Assembly (NCBI RefSeq): GCF_027595985.1
Contig: NC_073311.1
Span: 50,748,292-50,812,291 of the forward strand
Length of the DNA: 64,000 nucleotides
Source: Sorex araneus
Lineage: Eukaryota > Chordata > Mammalia > Eulipotyphla > Soricidae
Direction of reading: 5' to 3'
The first letter of the stretch is position 1. Each line of letters opens with the position of its first letter. Positions 1 to 11,723 of the stretch are shown in pieces. The position numbers were made by a program, and so were the translations under genes. The notes under the pieces were generated by a model. The model was not told the DNA's origin. It did not search any database and saw only the letters and a program-made list of their open reading frames with translations.

Positions 1-365
1 AGTCTCGGGATGAGCCTCAACCATGAGAATGAATCTGCTGAAAAACTCTTTGTGACCGAAATCTCCAGGCTCTCCCGGAGTCAGGAATGGGCAAGATTCC
101 CGCCACTCCCTTCTCTTCCAGGAGCCTGACAATCACACCCACTAACTGCCTCTGGCACCATCCAAGCTCATTAACGGTCATGTGCAAAGACTCACAAATT
201 AATCTCAGAAGATAGCAACAAGCTGCAGAGATGCCTGCAGACCCCATACTAGGCTGAGTCTCATCTGGGACACCCCCGAGGGGAGATGTGAACCCACCAC
301 CCACCCCAGCAGAGCCCTGGCAGCCCAAAACCTCCAGACACCAATTGCTGCCAAGCTCATGGCTG
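1..365 (+). repeat. Diverged sequence resembling the family C head
   Basis: Similar in order to 36310-36440 and 59860-59960 (CCCCGAGGGGA, AGCAGAGC, then a CCTCCAGA-like block), but diverged. It continues past the window edge. Confidence 0.35.
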
Positions 366-729
366 ATCTCCACAGGCTCCCAAAACAAAACAGCCCCTTA
401 AAAAAAAATGCCAAGCTTTTTCTCAAGCAAATTTATACTCATACTTTTAACACTTATGATTGCAAAATGTTCCACATACTCATCACTCCCTGTATAACCT
501 CATGTTTCAATTTATTTTCCATCCCAACGACTTGTAGCATTATTTATATTTGTGATTTTTTAAAATTACAAGTATTCATTGATTAACCGCATATGTATTC
601 ATCACATATCTTTTGAGAAATTTGAACATTAATTAAATTCTTGCCTGTATATGTGTAGATATAAGTAATTAACAGAATTCTATGACACCCAAAGGACAAT
701 ATTCAAGGTTTAAATAATTTTCTTTCTGA

Positions 730-1355
730 TTTTGTTTTTGGGCCATATCTAGCTGTGCTCAGGTTTTTACCCCTGGCTCTACAATCAGGAATCACTCCTG
801 GTGCTCAGAATATCATATGTGGTACTGAGGATTGAAACAGGGTAAGTAATTACAAGGCAAATTCAGTACCTACCGCTATTACTTCAGCTTTAGAAATTTT
901 CTTTCCTGTCATTTTTCTTTGGGTGGGAGGGACACTCAGCGGTGTTTAGGGCTTACTCCTGGATCTGTGCTCAAGGGCCACTCCTGCTGACACTCAGGGG
1001 AATATACATGGTGCCGGGATTGAACCCAGGTCAGCTGCATACAAGCCAAGTGCCTACCTGCTATACTGTCTCTCCATCACTGTAAATGAAATTTCCTTAT
1101 TATCCCCCACTAATTGTCCAAAGCCATTCCAAATAAGTTTGCCACAATTGTGTGCTCTCAGTTTCTGATTATTGAATCACCTTGCTTTATTTTCATCTGT
1201 CTTTCAGATGTTTGATTCTTTCTGTTTGTTTTTTAATTTGGGTTTTGGGCCACACTCAATAATGCTAAGGAGTCGGGCTATATGAGATAACTGGGGATTG
1301 AACAGGAGTTAGCCTCATGCAAGGCATACACTGTACCTCTGTGCTTTTGCCCCAA
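730..1355 (-). repeat. Three old SINE-A copies in a row
   Basis: About 730-892, 918-1080 and 1232-1355, all on minus and diverged, each with the GGGATTGAAC-type B-box complement. Confidence 0.65.
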
Positions 1356-1880
1356 CTCTGAGACCTTTAGATTCTTTGTCAGTTGCCTGTTCTGTGGTGT
1401 GTCCCTCTCGCTCCGAGTCCTCCGCAGAGTCCCATCCTGCTAATCATTCTGGGCTAATCTTTTGCAATATTCACTCTGCGGCATTAATCACTGTTGCAGG
1501 AACTGGCCTCACTTAGACCACATATATGTCATTTTCTTTGGTTTCTGCTTTCTTTTGCTACATTGTCATCATTTTTTCCGTTGTTGCTCTTCTGGTGAGC
1601 TGGCCAGTTTGAATACAGCCGGTGATGAATGTACTTTCACTCAGGGTTTAAAAATAAATAACCACTGATTGCAAAACAATCCAAGTTGCTAACACTGATC
1701 CAGTGGATCCAGTCTGAAATATGACTTACTTCGTATGCGGAGTGAATGAGGACACAGGATGGGGCATAGCCAGATTTGGCAAGGGGGCAGTTTTGAGCAG
1801 AAGCTGGAAAAGGAGAACATACTGTGTTGAAACTTAAGAAAGGGGAAATTTAAGTAACTGAAACCTCAGGAACAAACAAG

Positions 1881-2128
1881 TTGCATAGAGAGTTGGGTGC
1901 TTGCCTTGCACGTCGCTGACCCGGGTTCGATTCCTCCATCCCTCTCGAAGAGCCCAGCAAGCTACCGAGAGTATCTCGCCTGCATGGTAGAGCCTGGCAA
2001 GCTACCGGTGGCGTATTAGATATGCCAAAAGCAGTAACAACAAGTCTCACAATGGAGACGTTACTGGTGCCCAATCGAGCAAATTGATGAACAGTGGGAC
2101 GACAGTGCTATAGTTACTGTGACACTGT
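1881..2128 (+). repeat. SINE-B
   Basis: tRNA-like B box GGTTCGATTCC, then the duplicated GGCAAGCTACC block and a CACTG-type tail. It abuts an inverted copy. Confidence 0.85.
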
Positions 2129-2358
2129 AGTCCCATTATTCCTGGATTTGCACAAGCAAGCACCAGTAATGCCTCCATTGTGAGACTTGGTACTATTTTT
2201 GGGTTATTGAATATGCCATAGGTAGCTTGCCAGGCTCTGCCGTGCAGGCGGGATACTCTGGGTAGCATGCTGGGCTCTCCGAAAGGGACAGAGGAATCAA
2301 ACCCGGGTCAGCCATGTGCAAGGCAAACACCCTACCCAGTGTGCTATCGCTCTAGCCT
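2128..2358 (-). repeat. SINE-B (inverted partner)
   Basis: Reverse-oriented copy ending in TGCTATCGCTCTAGCC, the complement of the tRNA-like head. Together with 1881-2128 it can fold into a long hairpin. Confidence 0.85.
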
Positions 2359-3499
2359 GTGTATACATTACAAATTAATGTGTGAGACCTAGAATGTAAA
2401 CTACAGAAACAAGAAACTGTTTCTGTCATTGACTGTAGTGTAGTTATGCCATTAGGGTAGACAAACAAAAGTAGTTCTTAAGTTTCTTTGTCTAATCACA
2501 AAAAGGCAGAAAGGAAAATTAGAATCTCCTGCAGAATTATTCCTATTCAAAGGTTTATTTGGCCTTGGAATGTGCTGCGTGGTTTCAGTGTGTTTTGAGA
2601 ATTTGTGCACTGGCATGAGACGGGCTTTTCTCCCAGCTGTTAGTTAACACATGGCCATAACTCAGACATGCAGGTTTGCCTTTAATCTCAACCAAAGAGC
2701 GTCATTTGGTCCATTTCTCTTGGGATGATCCACCCTGTGTCAGCTTTCCTTTGCAGTCACCGTTTATAGTAGCAACACCATTGAAGTTTCAATAATGCTC
2801 CAATGTGTGTGTGTATGTGTGTGTGTGTGACCAGCGATCCAATGCCTTTACTAGGTCACTGCTTCTTGAATGTAGAATGATCATACCACAAAATCACCGA
2901 CCATCTCAGTGACCTTCTTGAGGTCTTTGCTATGTGCTGTCATTTCCATCATCTTCATCGAGATTCTGCTTCCGTGAGGATCATGGATTGCCAATTCTCC
3001 TTGCCCTCCAAGAAGTTGGCCTCAGTCTCCAGAGGAACCCTCACATCACCTCTCTCGCTTGCTCCCTCAGCTCTCTGTAGCTTTGCCACAGTGTGCCAAC
3101 ACGTGACAACATGTACAGCCCTTGCCTGCCACTCTTGGTCCTCTGAGTCACAGCAGGCACCACAGCGCAGGCTGGCAAGTGAGTCACCGCAATGCAAGCA
3201 GTCAGGCCTCACGTGACAGGGACACCCCGCTGTGTCCTGTCTACCTCAGACTGAAACTTCCTTCCCTGTCCTCAACATTTGTGTTATTCTTATGATTTAT
3301 TCGATAAAAACTTACGTTTCCTTAAAAAAAAATTCTAGAATTAATTGAACTGAAGTCCCACCTGCAATTGGGTTGTGTTAGATCAAATGATTTTGTGGGC
3401 CTTAGAAGGCTGCCACATTCGAAGATCTCCATGCCTGACTTAGGACCACTGTCTCTCCTTTCAGGGCCATAGTTTCAATCAAGGATTATATGTCAATGA
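2359..3499. other. No gene or repeat recognised
   Basis: Contains a (TG)n run near 2807-2830 and a GC-richer stretch at 2930-3250 open on both strands. The reading matches nothing I know. Confidence 0.5.
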
Positions 3500-4041
3500 A
3501 ATTTGCTTATAAATGGATAGACATGGAGAGCATCATGCTAAGTGAAGTGAGTCAGAAAGAGAGGGACAGACATAGAAGGACTGCTCTCATTTGTGGAGTA
3601 TAGAATAACATCACATGAGGCTGACACCCAAGGACAGTAGATACAAGGTCCAGGGGGATTGCCCCATAGCTGGAAGCCTGCTTCATGAGTGGAGGAGAGA
3701 AGGCAGATGGAATAGAAAAGGGATCACTAAGAAAATGATGGCTGGAGGAATCAGTCGGGATGGGAGATGTGTGCCGAAAGTAGATAATGGACCAAACATG
3801 ATGACCTCTCGGTGTCTGTGTTGCAAGCCATAAGGCCCAAAATGTAGAGAGAGATTATGGGGAATATTGTCTGCCATGGAGGCAGGGGGAGGGTGGAAAA
3901 GGGAGGGATACACTGGGGATATTTGTGGTGGGGAATGTGCACTGATGGAGGGATGGGTGTTTGATCATTGTGAGATTGTAACCCAAACATGAAAGCTTGT
4001 AACTATCTCATGGTGATTCAATAAAATTTAAAAAAAAACAA
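3500..4041 (+). mobile_element. L1 3' end
   Basis: Typical L1 3' sequence with ATGCTAAGTGAAGTGAGTCA near 3535 and GGGTGTTTGATCATTGTGAG near 3955, ending in an A-rich tail. The same module recurs at 10005, 12104 (antisense), 23760 and 46143. No ORF2 part remains. Confidence 0.8.
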
Positions 4042-4282
4042 AGAATTATATATCAGAACATGATCTTTATCTGTGTATTCATATATATATTTATATTTAT
4101 GTATAAATATATAAATGTTTATTTATATTTATGTATGTGTGATATATGCACATACAGACACTTCCTCTCTCCCAATAATGTCTGAAATATCCTTTAACTT
4201 TAGTCAATTGCATTTTTATTTTAACCTGTTTGATCCAGGCACTGTACATAGAAACATAAGACTTTCTGTTAAAAAGAGAAAC

Positions 4283-4445
4283 ATAGGTGCTAGAGAGACC
4301 AAAGTCTGTGTAAGAGGCTCACCTTGTACTTGAACCACCATGATTTAATTCTTGGCACCCCATTATAGTCTTGAAGCCCCACCAGAGTGATACCTGAGTA
4401 TAGAGTCAGGAGTAACCCCTTATAACAGCTGGACATGACCCAAAT
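4283..4445 (+). repeat. SINE-A, old; GA-rich tail
   Basis: Diverged head and body, followed by a purine-rich (GA)n run at 4453-4495. Confidence 0.6.
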
Positions 4446-4509
4446 CACAAATGAGAGAGGGAGAGAAAGAAAGAGAGAGAGAGAGAGAGAGAAACTTAAA
4501 ACATCACTA

Positions 4510-4960
4510 GACTTCTGTATCACTGTATCACTGTCATCCTGTTGCTCGTCGATTTACTCGAGTGGGCACCAGTAATGTCACTATTCCTCCCAGCCCTAAG
4601 ATTTTAGCAGCCTCTCCTTACTCGTCTTTCCCAACAATTGGAGGCTCTTTCAGGGTCATGGTAATGAGACCTACCACTACTGTTTTTGCCCGTGTAGGAG
4701 GGATACTCTCTGTAGCTTGCCAGGCACTTCGAGAGGTATATATATACTATATATATATATACATATATATATATATTGCCTACTATCTGAACTCCATCAA
4801 CTATGGTGTGGTAATTATGGAAAATGGGTAGGAAGTGTCTTATAATGTGTATAATGTGTCTGGAAAGCAGCCTGGATCACGGCGGCAGTTGGGTAGTGGA
4901 GGTCAGCTGCTGGAGCTGGGTCCCTTGGGGTGGGGAGGGTTCTCACCCGACCCCCTTTGT
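4510..4960 (-). repeat. Family C element (RTE-derived, short form)
   Basis: On minus it has a 5' block shared with the RTE copy (CCACTACCCAACTG and onward, compare 7650-7550), a (TA)n stretch (4738-4776), the GCCTGGCAAGCTA block, then the ending shared with SINE-B (GAGTAAATCGACGAGCAACA, then ACAGTG repeats). Confidence 0.6.
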
Positions 4961-5287
4961 GGCGCCCTGAGTGAAAACAGCCTGGCGCAGAGTCCTCACT
5001 AGAATTCTGGTTTAATTAAATGAGGATTGACTTTAGCTTACTTTTCCTTTTTATTTAATACTTACCAACTCTATTTAACACTACTTAACCATTTAATCTA
5101 CTAATTATTAAAATACAATGCTACAAACATTGGCATGTATGTATTTCTCTGTGTCACATCCAGTGAGTTTACCAGCCAAAGAAAGTGCCCTCCCCCCCTG
5201 CTGCAATATCCCTCCAGTCCCAATTCTTTAAAGGTTTTTATGCCCTTCTGTTTTTAAATGTGCTTTGAATTTTCTAGCATACTATAA

Positions 5288-5490
5288 TGTCGGTTCAATT
5301 CCTCCATCCCCCTCGGAGAGTCCGGCAAGCTACTGAGAGTATCCTGCATGCACAGCAGAGCCTGGCTAGCTGCCTGTGGCTTATTCGATATGCCAAAAAC
5401 AGCAACAAATCTCACAATGGAGATGTTACTGGAGCTCGCTAGAGAAAATTGATGAACAATGGGACAACAGTGCTACAGTACTACTATAAT
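5288..5490 (+). repeat. SINE-B, head truncated
   Basis: Starts in the B box (GGTTCAATTCCTCC) and runs through the body to the tail. Confidence 0.8.
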
Positions 5491-6000
5491 GTCAATTTTC
5501 TGGAATGAATTTTCACAGTACTCCTCCTAAATGCAGACTTTGTAGTTTTTTTCAGAAAAAATTTAGAATTTGTCAGTCACCTGAGTAATGCCCCATTCTT
5601 TGAGAAATTACTAAACTATTCCTGGGTAATAGCAATAATTAACATTTGCCAGATTGAAAAGCGATATTTTTTTAAATAACCATCTTATTTTATTGTAATA
5701 TAAATAGTGAATGATTAGAGAATATTGATGAGAGGAGTAAGATTGGTGTCTTATTTCATAACAAAAAATAAATATGAGTGTAATGACTAGTAGCTATTTT
5801 AAGTACATATACAAGTAAATTTTTAAACTTCAAAAACTATAAAATTATGAAAATTATAAAATAAGTTTTAAATTAATCTAGATGAATCAAGGAAAATGTG
5901 TTTATGCAATACATACATATTTCATCAAGTGAACCTAAAACTGCAACATCTAAAAGTTTGAACCATTAAGTAAAATGTGTTTGGAGAGAATGTTTAATTT

Positions 6001-6553
6001 TTTTTAATTTTTATTTTATTGAATTACCATGACAAAAGTTACAAAGATTTCAGGTTTAAGTCTCAGTCATATAATGATCAAACGCCTATCCCCTCAGTGC
6101 ACATGTTCCCCCACCAAGAACTCCAATATACCCCCCTCCCACACACCCCCCACCTGAGTGGCTAATGATCTTCACTTTATTCTCTCTATACTTTGAATAC
6201 ATTCAATATTTGAACAGAAAACTACTATTATTTGGAATTTTCCCCCAATAATAAAGCCTGCTGAAAAGGCATCATTTGATAATTTGTTTTCCATTGCTGA
6301 GAATGAAGACTATATGAGCTCATGCCGCGGTTGTTGTGGTCACATGGTTTTGGATTTCTGTTATTTTAGCTCAGTTCACAGACTAGATGCATTTCTATAA
6401 GAAGCCGCTTGGTGCCAAAATGGGTTAGTAGAACCTCCCGGATCATATTCTTTAAGGAGCAGAGGGGCCGTGTCGTGCGAGGCTGCTCTGGATCTCATCT
6501 GGGCAGAAAGCGTACCGGTAACACCCCCATCCCATGATCTCTTGCGCGCCACC
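6001..6553 (-). mobile_element. L1-tailed element with unfamiliar head
   Basis: Flanked by the 15-bp duplication GAGAATGTTTAATTT (5986-6000 and 6554-6568). Its 3' part (6001-6150 on minus) is the L1 tail. The remaining 400 bp, including a GC-rich head at about 6400-6553, is not recognised as L1. Confidence 0.7.
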
Positions 6554-6663
6554 GAGAATGTTTAATTTGAAGACTGGTTTCATAGAAAATAATTCAATGC
6601 TAAAAAAATGGAAAAGTCAAGATGTTCAGATTTTAGATATAAGCTTAATAAGTGTTACAATAA

Positions 6664-6830
6664 CCATGATTCTGGAGATGTAGCTGATACAGCAGCAGGG
6701 CACTTGGCCAACACAGGATTTGATCTCTCACCTCATAATGTCCCCTAAGCCTAAGTAGTAGTGACTCCTCAGAATGGAACCAGGAATAAGACCTGTGTAC
6801 TTTCGGGTGCTGTCGAAAAATCAAAATACA
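6664..6830 (+). repeat. SINE-A, old
   Basis: Diverged copy, left of the RTE. Confidence 0.5.
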
Positions 6831-6964
6831 ATTCCCCCACAAAAAATACCATAATCAAAAGAAAGAACAAACATCTACCAGAACATTGTCTACATAAAAT
6901 TTGAGCAATAAATTTGAAAATATCAAATAAATAGATTTTTTTCTTATAACATATATTGCTGTGG

Positions 6965-7868
6965 GTTCCAATGTGGAGTTCTTCAGGTGACCTTCTAGGT
7001 CCTATCTTGGTGTTAAAATCACCGACAATGACCTTGTAGAAGGTGTGTTCTTCTTTATAGAACTTCTCCAGCTCCATGTAGAACTTCTCAATTTCTTCCT
7101 TGTCTTAGTTGGATGTTGGTGCGTAGATGACGAAGACAGAAACTGTTGGCAATAAGCCACATCTTTTTAAACATAAGCATCCGATTTTTGTTGTTAGGCA
7201 TTCGAATGAATCAATGCTCATGGCCAAGTTTGTGTTGACAAAGACACTGACACCACCAACGCCTCTACTGTTGCATGTTCTGAGGACAGTTCTCCTATGT
7301 CGAAAACCAGTGTGACATGTTCGATGCCTTCTCATCTTGGTCAATCCAATGATGTTGTACTTGATCTTCCATGCTTACACCATCAGGTCCTCAGTGGATA
7401 CTTCCGCCATGGGTAGCTTGCTAGGCTCTGCCATGCAGGCAGGATACTCTCGATAGCTTGCCAGGCTCTTGAGAAGAATGAAGGCTTTTAGGGCGGTCTC
7501 CAATAGTCATTATAAATGTTCCGATGGTTCACACCATATTTGAACCCCATCAAATATGGTGAGGTAATGATGGAAAATAGGTAGGAAGTGTTTATGATGT
7601 GTCTGGAAAGCGGCCTGGAGCATGGTGACAGTTGGGTAGTGGAGGTCGGCTGATGGGAATTTATCTGGTGCCGGCAAGGTGGGTCTTATGGGTGTGATCC
7701 CTGGGTCCCCGGAGGTTGGTGGAAGCAGGCAGAGGATCTCTGTTTCCGGGTCCCATTGAGCCTAGAGTCAAAGGTCACAAAGTTCCATATTTCCTGGTTC
7801 TTTGGGACTTCACTCATGCGTGAGGCTCAGCCAAGTGTCCACAAAGTGGCCCAGAGCTTGGCGGCAGT
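6965..7868 (-). pseudogene. RTE 5' region and endonuclease N-terminal half (inverted)
   Basis: Read on the minus strand, 7868-7480 is untranslated 5' sequence also found at 4700-4960. About 7470-7400 holds the GCCTGGCAAGCTA block shared with SINE-B and family C. Then comes apurinic-endonuclease-like coding sequence with SRGVGGVSVFVNT, VIYAPTS and VIVGDFNTKIG. GDFN is a core motif of the endonuclease family. Several stops interrupt it. Confidence 0.8.
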
Positions 7869-7869
7869 C

Positions 7870-9875
7870 TGAGTTCATTATATTGACCAAGACCATCCAT
7901 GATAACTCGCAGTTCATGAAAACTGAATCTAAACGCTGGACATGGGATTCTCCTGGTGGACAGTTCCACAACAAAATTGACCATATCATATACAATTGAC
8001 ATTTTTGCCTGACCAATGTTGCTATTGTCCCAAAATTCCAAACGAGATCAGACCTCCATCGCTTTCACGCGAAATTCTACTTCATGGAGCAGGGAGAAAG
8101 GGCTGCAAAGTTTAAGAAGAGAACTCCTAAAACGGCCACCAACTGGGAGCTCTTTGGCACTATTGCAGCAACATGGGAAGATGCCATCGTTGACAACATC
8201 AACAAGGAATACAATCAACTGATTCAGCACCTCATGATTGTGCGAGGAATGCAGAGAGAGAAAGTCACAAAAAGACCCCTGTCTTCAAAAACTCTCAAGC
8301 TCATTTGCCAACGTGGACTGGAGCAAGCCTCAGGCAATCACAAGGTAACGTCCGAGCTTGCAAAGCTGTGCAGAGAAGCAATAAAGGAAGACTTCAAATT
8401 GAGAAGAGCGGCAGTGTTGGCCAATGCAGCAGAAGTCAGGAGAAGTATTCACAACGCCCACCTGTCCTTTATCAATTATAAGACCAAGATGACTGCCTTC
8501 CGACGTCCTGATGGATCTATCACATCTTCCAGAAGGGCAATGGAAAAGGTTATCCACAACTTCTACTCAGATCTCTTTGATAGCCACGTCCAACTGCCCA
8601 CATAGCAAATCCTCAGGATGAATTTTTCGTTCCCAGCGTTTTCCCTCCCGAAATCCGACACACCATTTTGTCAGTAAAGAAGCATACAGCACTTGATCCA
8701 GACAAAGTCAGACCCAAACACCTGAAGAATCCGCCGCCAGAACTCGTCAATACACTGGCTTGGCTCTTCACACACCTGTCTGAATGCAAGGTTCCATCCC
8801 AATGAACAACCAGCAGGACTGTCCTGTTGTACAAGAAGGGAGACATCCACAACATTGGCAACTATCGCCTGATCTGCCTATTGTCCATCATCTACAAGTT
8901 ATTCACTTGAGTCATCCTGAATAGGATTGGCAGAACACTAGATGAAGGACAACCATGAGAGCAAGCTGGGTTCCAGAAAGGATTCAGCACGATCGACCAT
9001 ATCCACACAGTGACCAAGCTCATTAAGGTATGGAGAGAGTTTAAGATGCCACTCTGTCTAATGTTCATTGATTTAAAGAAGGCCTTTGACTCTGTTGAGA
9101 CTGAAGCAGTCATCGAAGCCCTAGGCAAACAGGGTGTTCAAACTCAATACATCAGGATCCCCTGTGAGCTGTATTACAGATTCACCACCATGATTACACC
9201 ATTCTACAAGAAAGTGATCATCAATGTAAAGAGAGGGGTTCGGCAGGATGATACCATTTCACTGAAACTCTTCAGTGTCACCCTCAGGAATGTCATACAA
9301 AAACTGGAATGGAAAGGAATGGGAGTGAAGATAGACGATCAGCAACTACACCACCTCTGCTTCGCTGAAGAAATCGTTCTCATAACACCAAATATCAGCC
9401 AAGTGGCACAAATGCTGGCCGACTTCAACTGTGAGTGTGGAAAGGTTGGACTGAAGCTGAATCTCAGGACAATGTTCACGAGAAACAGAGTAGTTCCTGA
9501 TGTTCCCTTTGCCCTCTACGGAACGAACACCTCTGAATGCAGCAGTTATGTGTATCTAGGTTGAGAACTCAACATGACCAATGACCTGGCACCTGAACTG
9601 CACAGGAGGAAGAGTAGCATGGAATGCCTTCAAGAGCATCAAAGAAGTGATTAAGAGGACAAAGAACCTCTGGCTTCAGGCACATCTTTTTCGACTCCAC
9701 CATTCTTCATGCACTAACATATGTCCAGAGACCTGGGCCCTGTGATAACAGGAAGAGAACGCTATTTGGGTATCCCAAAGAGGAATCGAAAGAGTTTATG
9801 TTTTCACTCAAGTGAGAGAAGGAATCCAGAGTTCCGACCTCTAAAGGGGGTTCAAGAATCACGGGCGCTTATCTC
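7870..9875 (+). pseudogene. RTE endonuclease C-terminus and reverse transcriptase remnant
   Basis: Plus-strand fragments include SPGGQFHNKIDHII (endonuclease end), a linker open from 8084 to 8605, then reverse transcriptase motifs: FIDLKKAFDSV near 9065, KRGVRQDDTIS near 9230 and FAEE near 9362, where active RTEs have FADD. The catalytic aspartates are lost. Stops at about 8603 and 8803 and frameshifts after 9560 break the frame. Confidence 0.85.
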
Positions 9876-10231
9876 AACTTGTTCCTCCAGCCATCATTTT
9901 CTTAGTGGTCCCTTCTCTATTCCATCTGCCTTCTCCCCTCCACTGCATGCCGAAAGTAGATAATGGAAAAATGTTCACTAGACATTTTTCCATTATCTAC
10001 TTTCTCTCAGTGTCTGTGTTGCAAGCCATATGCCCCAAAGTAGACAGTATGGGGAATATTGTCTGCCATGGAGGTGGAGAAGGGGGTAGGAAAGGGGGGT
10101 ATACCAGGATATTGGTGGTGGGGAATGTGCACTGGTGGAGGGATGGGTGTTTGATCATTGTGAGATTATAACCCAAACATGAAAGCTTGTAACTATCTCA
10201 CGGTGAACAATAAAATTAAAAAAAAAAAAGC
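9876..10231 (+). mobile_element. L1 3' tail with 5' inversion
   Basis: 9876-9950 is antisense and 10005-10231 sense relative to the L1 tail module. Between them is a perfect 23-bp inverted repeat with a 7-nt loop (9952-10004). It ends in poly(A). It sits in the 3' part of the RTE copy. Confidence 0.75.
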
Positions 10232-10244
10232 AGACTTGTGTAGA

Positions 10245-10367
10245 GAGGTACTGGGGATAGTGTTGGTAGGAAATGTACACTAATGGAGGAATGGGTGTTG
10301 GAACATTATATGACTGAAATCCAATTATGAAACCTCTGTAACTTTATCTCACAGTGGCTTAATAAAA

Positions 10368-10406
<39 letters not shown>

Positions 10407-10408
10407 AT
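10245..10408 (+). mobile_element. Older L1 tail ending in (AAAT)n
   Basis: A diverged copy of the L1 tail (GGGTGTTGGAACATTATATG, then AACCTCTGTAACTT) followed by an (AAAT)n microsatellite at about 10363-10408. Confidence 0.7.
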
Positions 10409-10409
10409 A

Positions 10410-11544
10410 GAATCAGGGATGCTGTCTTGTTTGCCAAGGTGTCGAAAATAAGATGGGCTAGACATGTAATGTGATTTAGAGATGACTGCTGGTCTAGATC
10501 AATATTGAAAAAAATACCATTTAACATATTTGAGTTTCCCTTGCTTTGTACAGTGGAACTAACTGCTAATCAAATGAGACTAAGATTTGCCTTTTTCTTA
10601 TAATTACACTTCAATTTTCATATTTAGACACTTACTAGGTTCTACCTGTATCTTCATGTGCTAATTATTTAACCCATTAATTCCACCCAAACATAGAAAG
10701 AAGAAATAAAACATGGTCCACTCCTTTTCAAGAAACCTGTAACACTTTGGAGGGAAGAGGACTTGTCCATCTATCTTTGTGTGACTATCAGAAACAACTT
10801 TAAAAGTAATAGAAAAAGATCATTTATCATTTGGAAGTAATTGCTTCCCAAGTAATAGCTCCATGAAGTCAATCATACTCACCTGAAATTGTGATTCTTA
10901 AAGAGAAAAACTTGACATGGTGAAAATATTTAGAAGAAAGAAATCAAGTACTGGTAATGGCACCTCTAAAAGATGTTTGCAGGTACATGGAGTTAAGGAG
11001 GGAAACATATGCCAATCACAAATTTAACACTGACTTAGAACTAAACAATGAAATAAATATTGAAATTAAAAATTAATGATGATTGTGTATAAAAAGAAGG
11101 TAAATATTCACTATAGATTTTTTAGAAGATGAAGGTGATTCAGAAAAAATTAATAAGGCATGATTAGGCAAAATATTTTTTTCCTCAGGAATGCCAAAGG
11201 ATCCTTCTCAGTAGCAGTAAGAATGAACTGTGAAATATGGCATATAGGTAAGTTATACTTAGCAAAATCATTTTAATAAAATCTTTCTCAGGTCGTCTGT
11301 AGTTCCTAGTCATAACTCTAGTCTTCTGAAATTTTCTTGTTTCTAAGAGATGGAGTCTGCTAATTTCTAGTTTTCAAATGTTGGCTTCCACTGTTCAAGA
11401 AATTCAAATCACAACACATTGGCTCAGCTACATACTCTGATGCATCTAGTCTCAAAGAGTAATTTTTATTTTTAGAAACTGTTGAATATCACATCTTATT
11501 TCTAAAGCTATATTATACTTGAATCTTACATGTTTTTGAGGGGC
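10410..11544. other. Unique AT-rich sequence
   Basis: Nothing recognised. Confidence 0.5.
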
Positions 11545-11697
11545 AAGATAAAGGGTTGGGCCATACTGGTTGTTCTTGTAGCTTCCTCCAAATTCTGTCC
11601 TCATGGATCGTTCCTGGTGGTGTTAGAGGACCAACCTCATAAATTTGAGTCAGTCTGGTGAGAATTGCTGGACCCTATACTATCTCTCCAGCACTCT
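11545..11697 (-). repeat. SINE-A, old
   Basis: Diverged, ending ACTATCTCTCCAGCACT. Confidence 0.55.
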
Positions 11698-11723
11698 GTT
11701 TTGTGCTTTTAAAACTACTTGAC

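Larger units (their letters stand above)
6965..9875 (+). mobile_element. RTE-type LINE copy, 5' inverted and decayed (nematode-like RTE)
   Basis: The copy has an inverted 5' part (minus strand, 7868 down to 6965) and a sense part (plus strand, 7870 to 9875). The protein resembles the endonuclease-reverse transcriptase of RTE elements, with the style seen in parasitic nematodes. I recall a published report of such an element (RTE1_Sar) shared between nematodes and the common shrew; not checked here. Frame breaks and stops show it is dead. The inverted part ends at endonuclease residues ELHIGTH and the sense part resumes about 12 residues later at EFI, fitting twin priming. The 3' end is cut off by an L1 tail insertion near 9876. 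Confidence 0.85.

Noticed and set aside
2932-3216. Overlapping frames of 85-94 codons on both strands
   Set aside because: No recognisable homology or splice context. Both-strand openness suggests chance in a GC-richer patch.
3683-3990. Frames in the L1 tail (and in 12131-12582, 9905-10171)
   Set aside because: They recur wherever the L1 3' UTR occurs and do not resemble L1 proteins.
6769-7077. Single 102-codon minus frame as a gene
   Set aside because: Only the first part is RTE endonuclease. The remainder reads past the element border at 6965.
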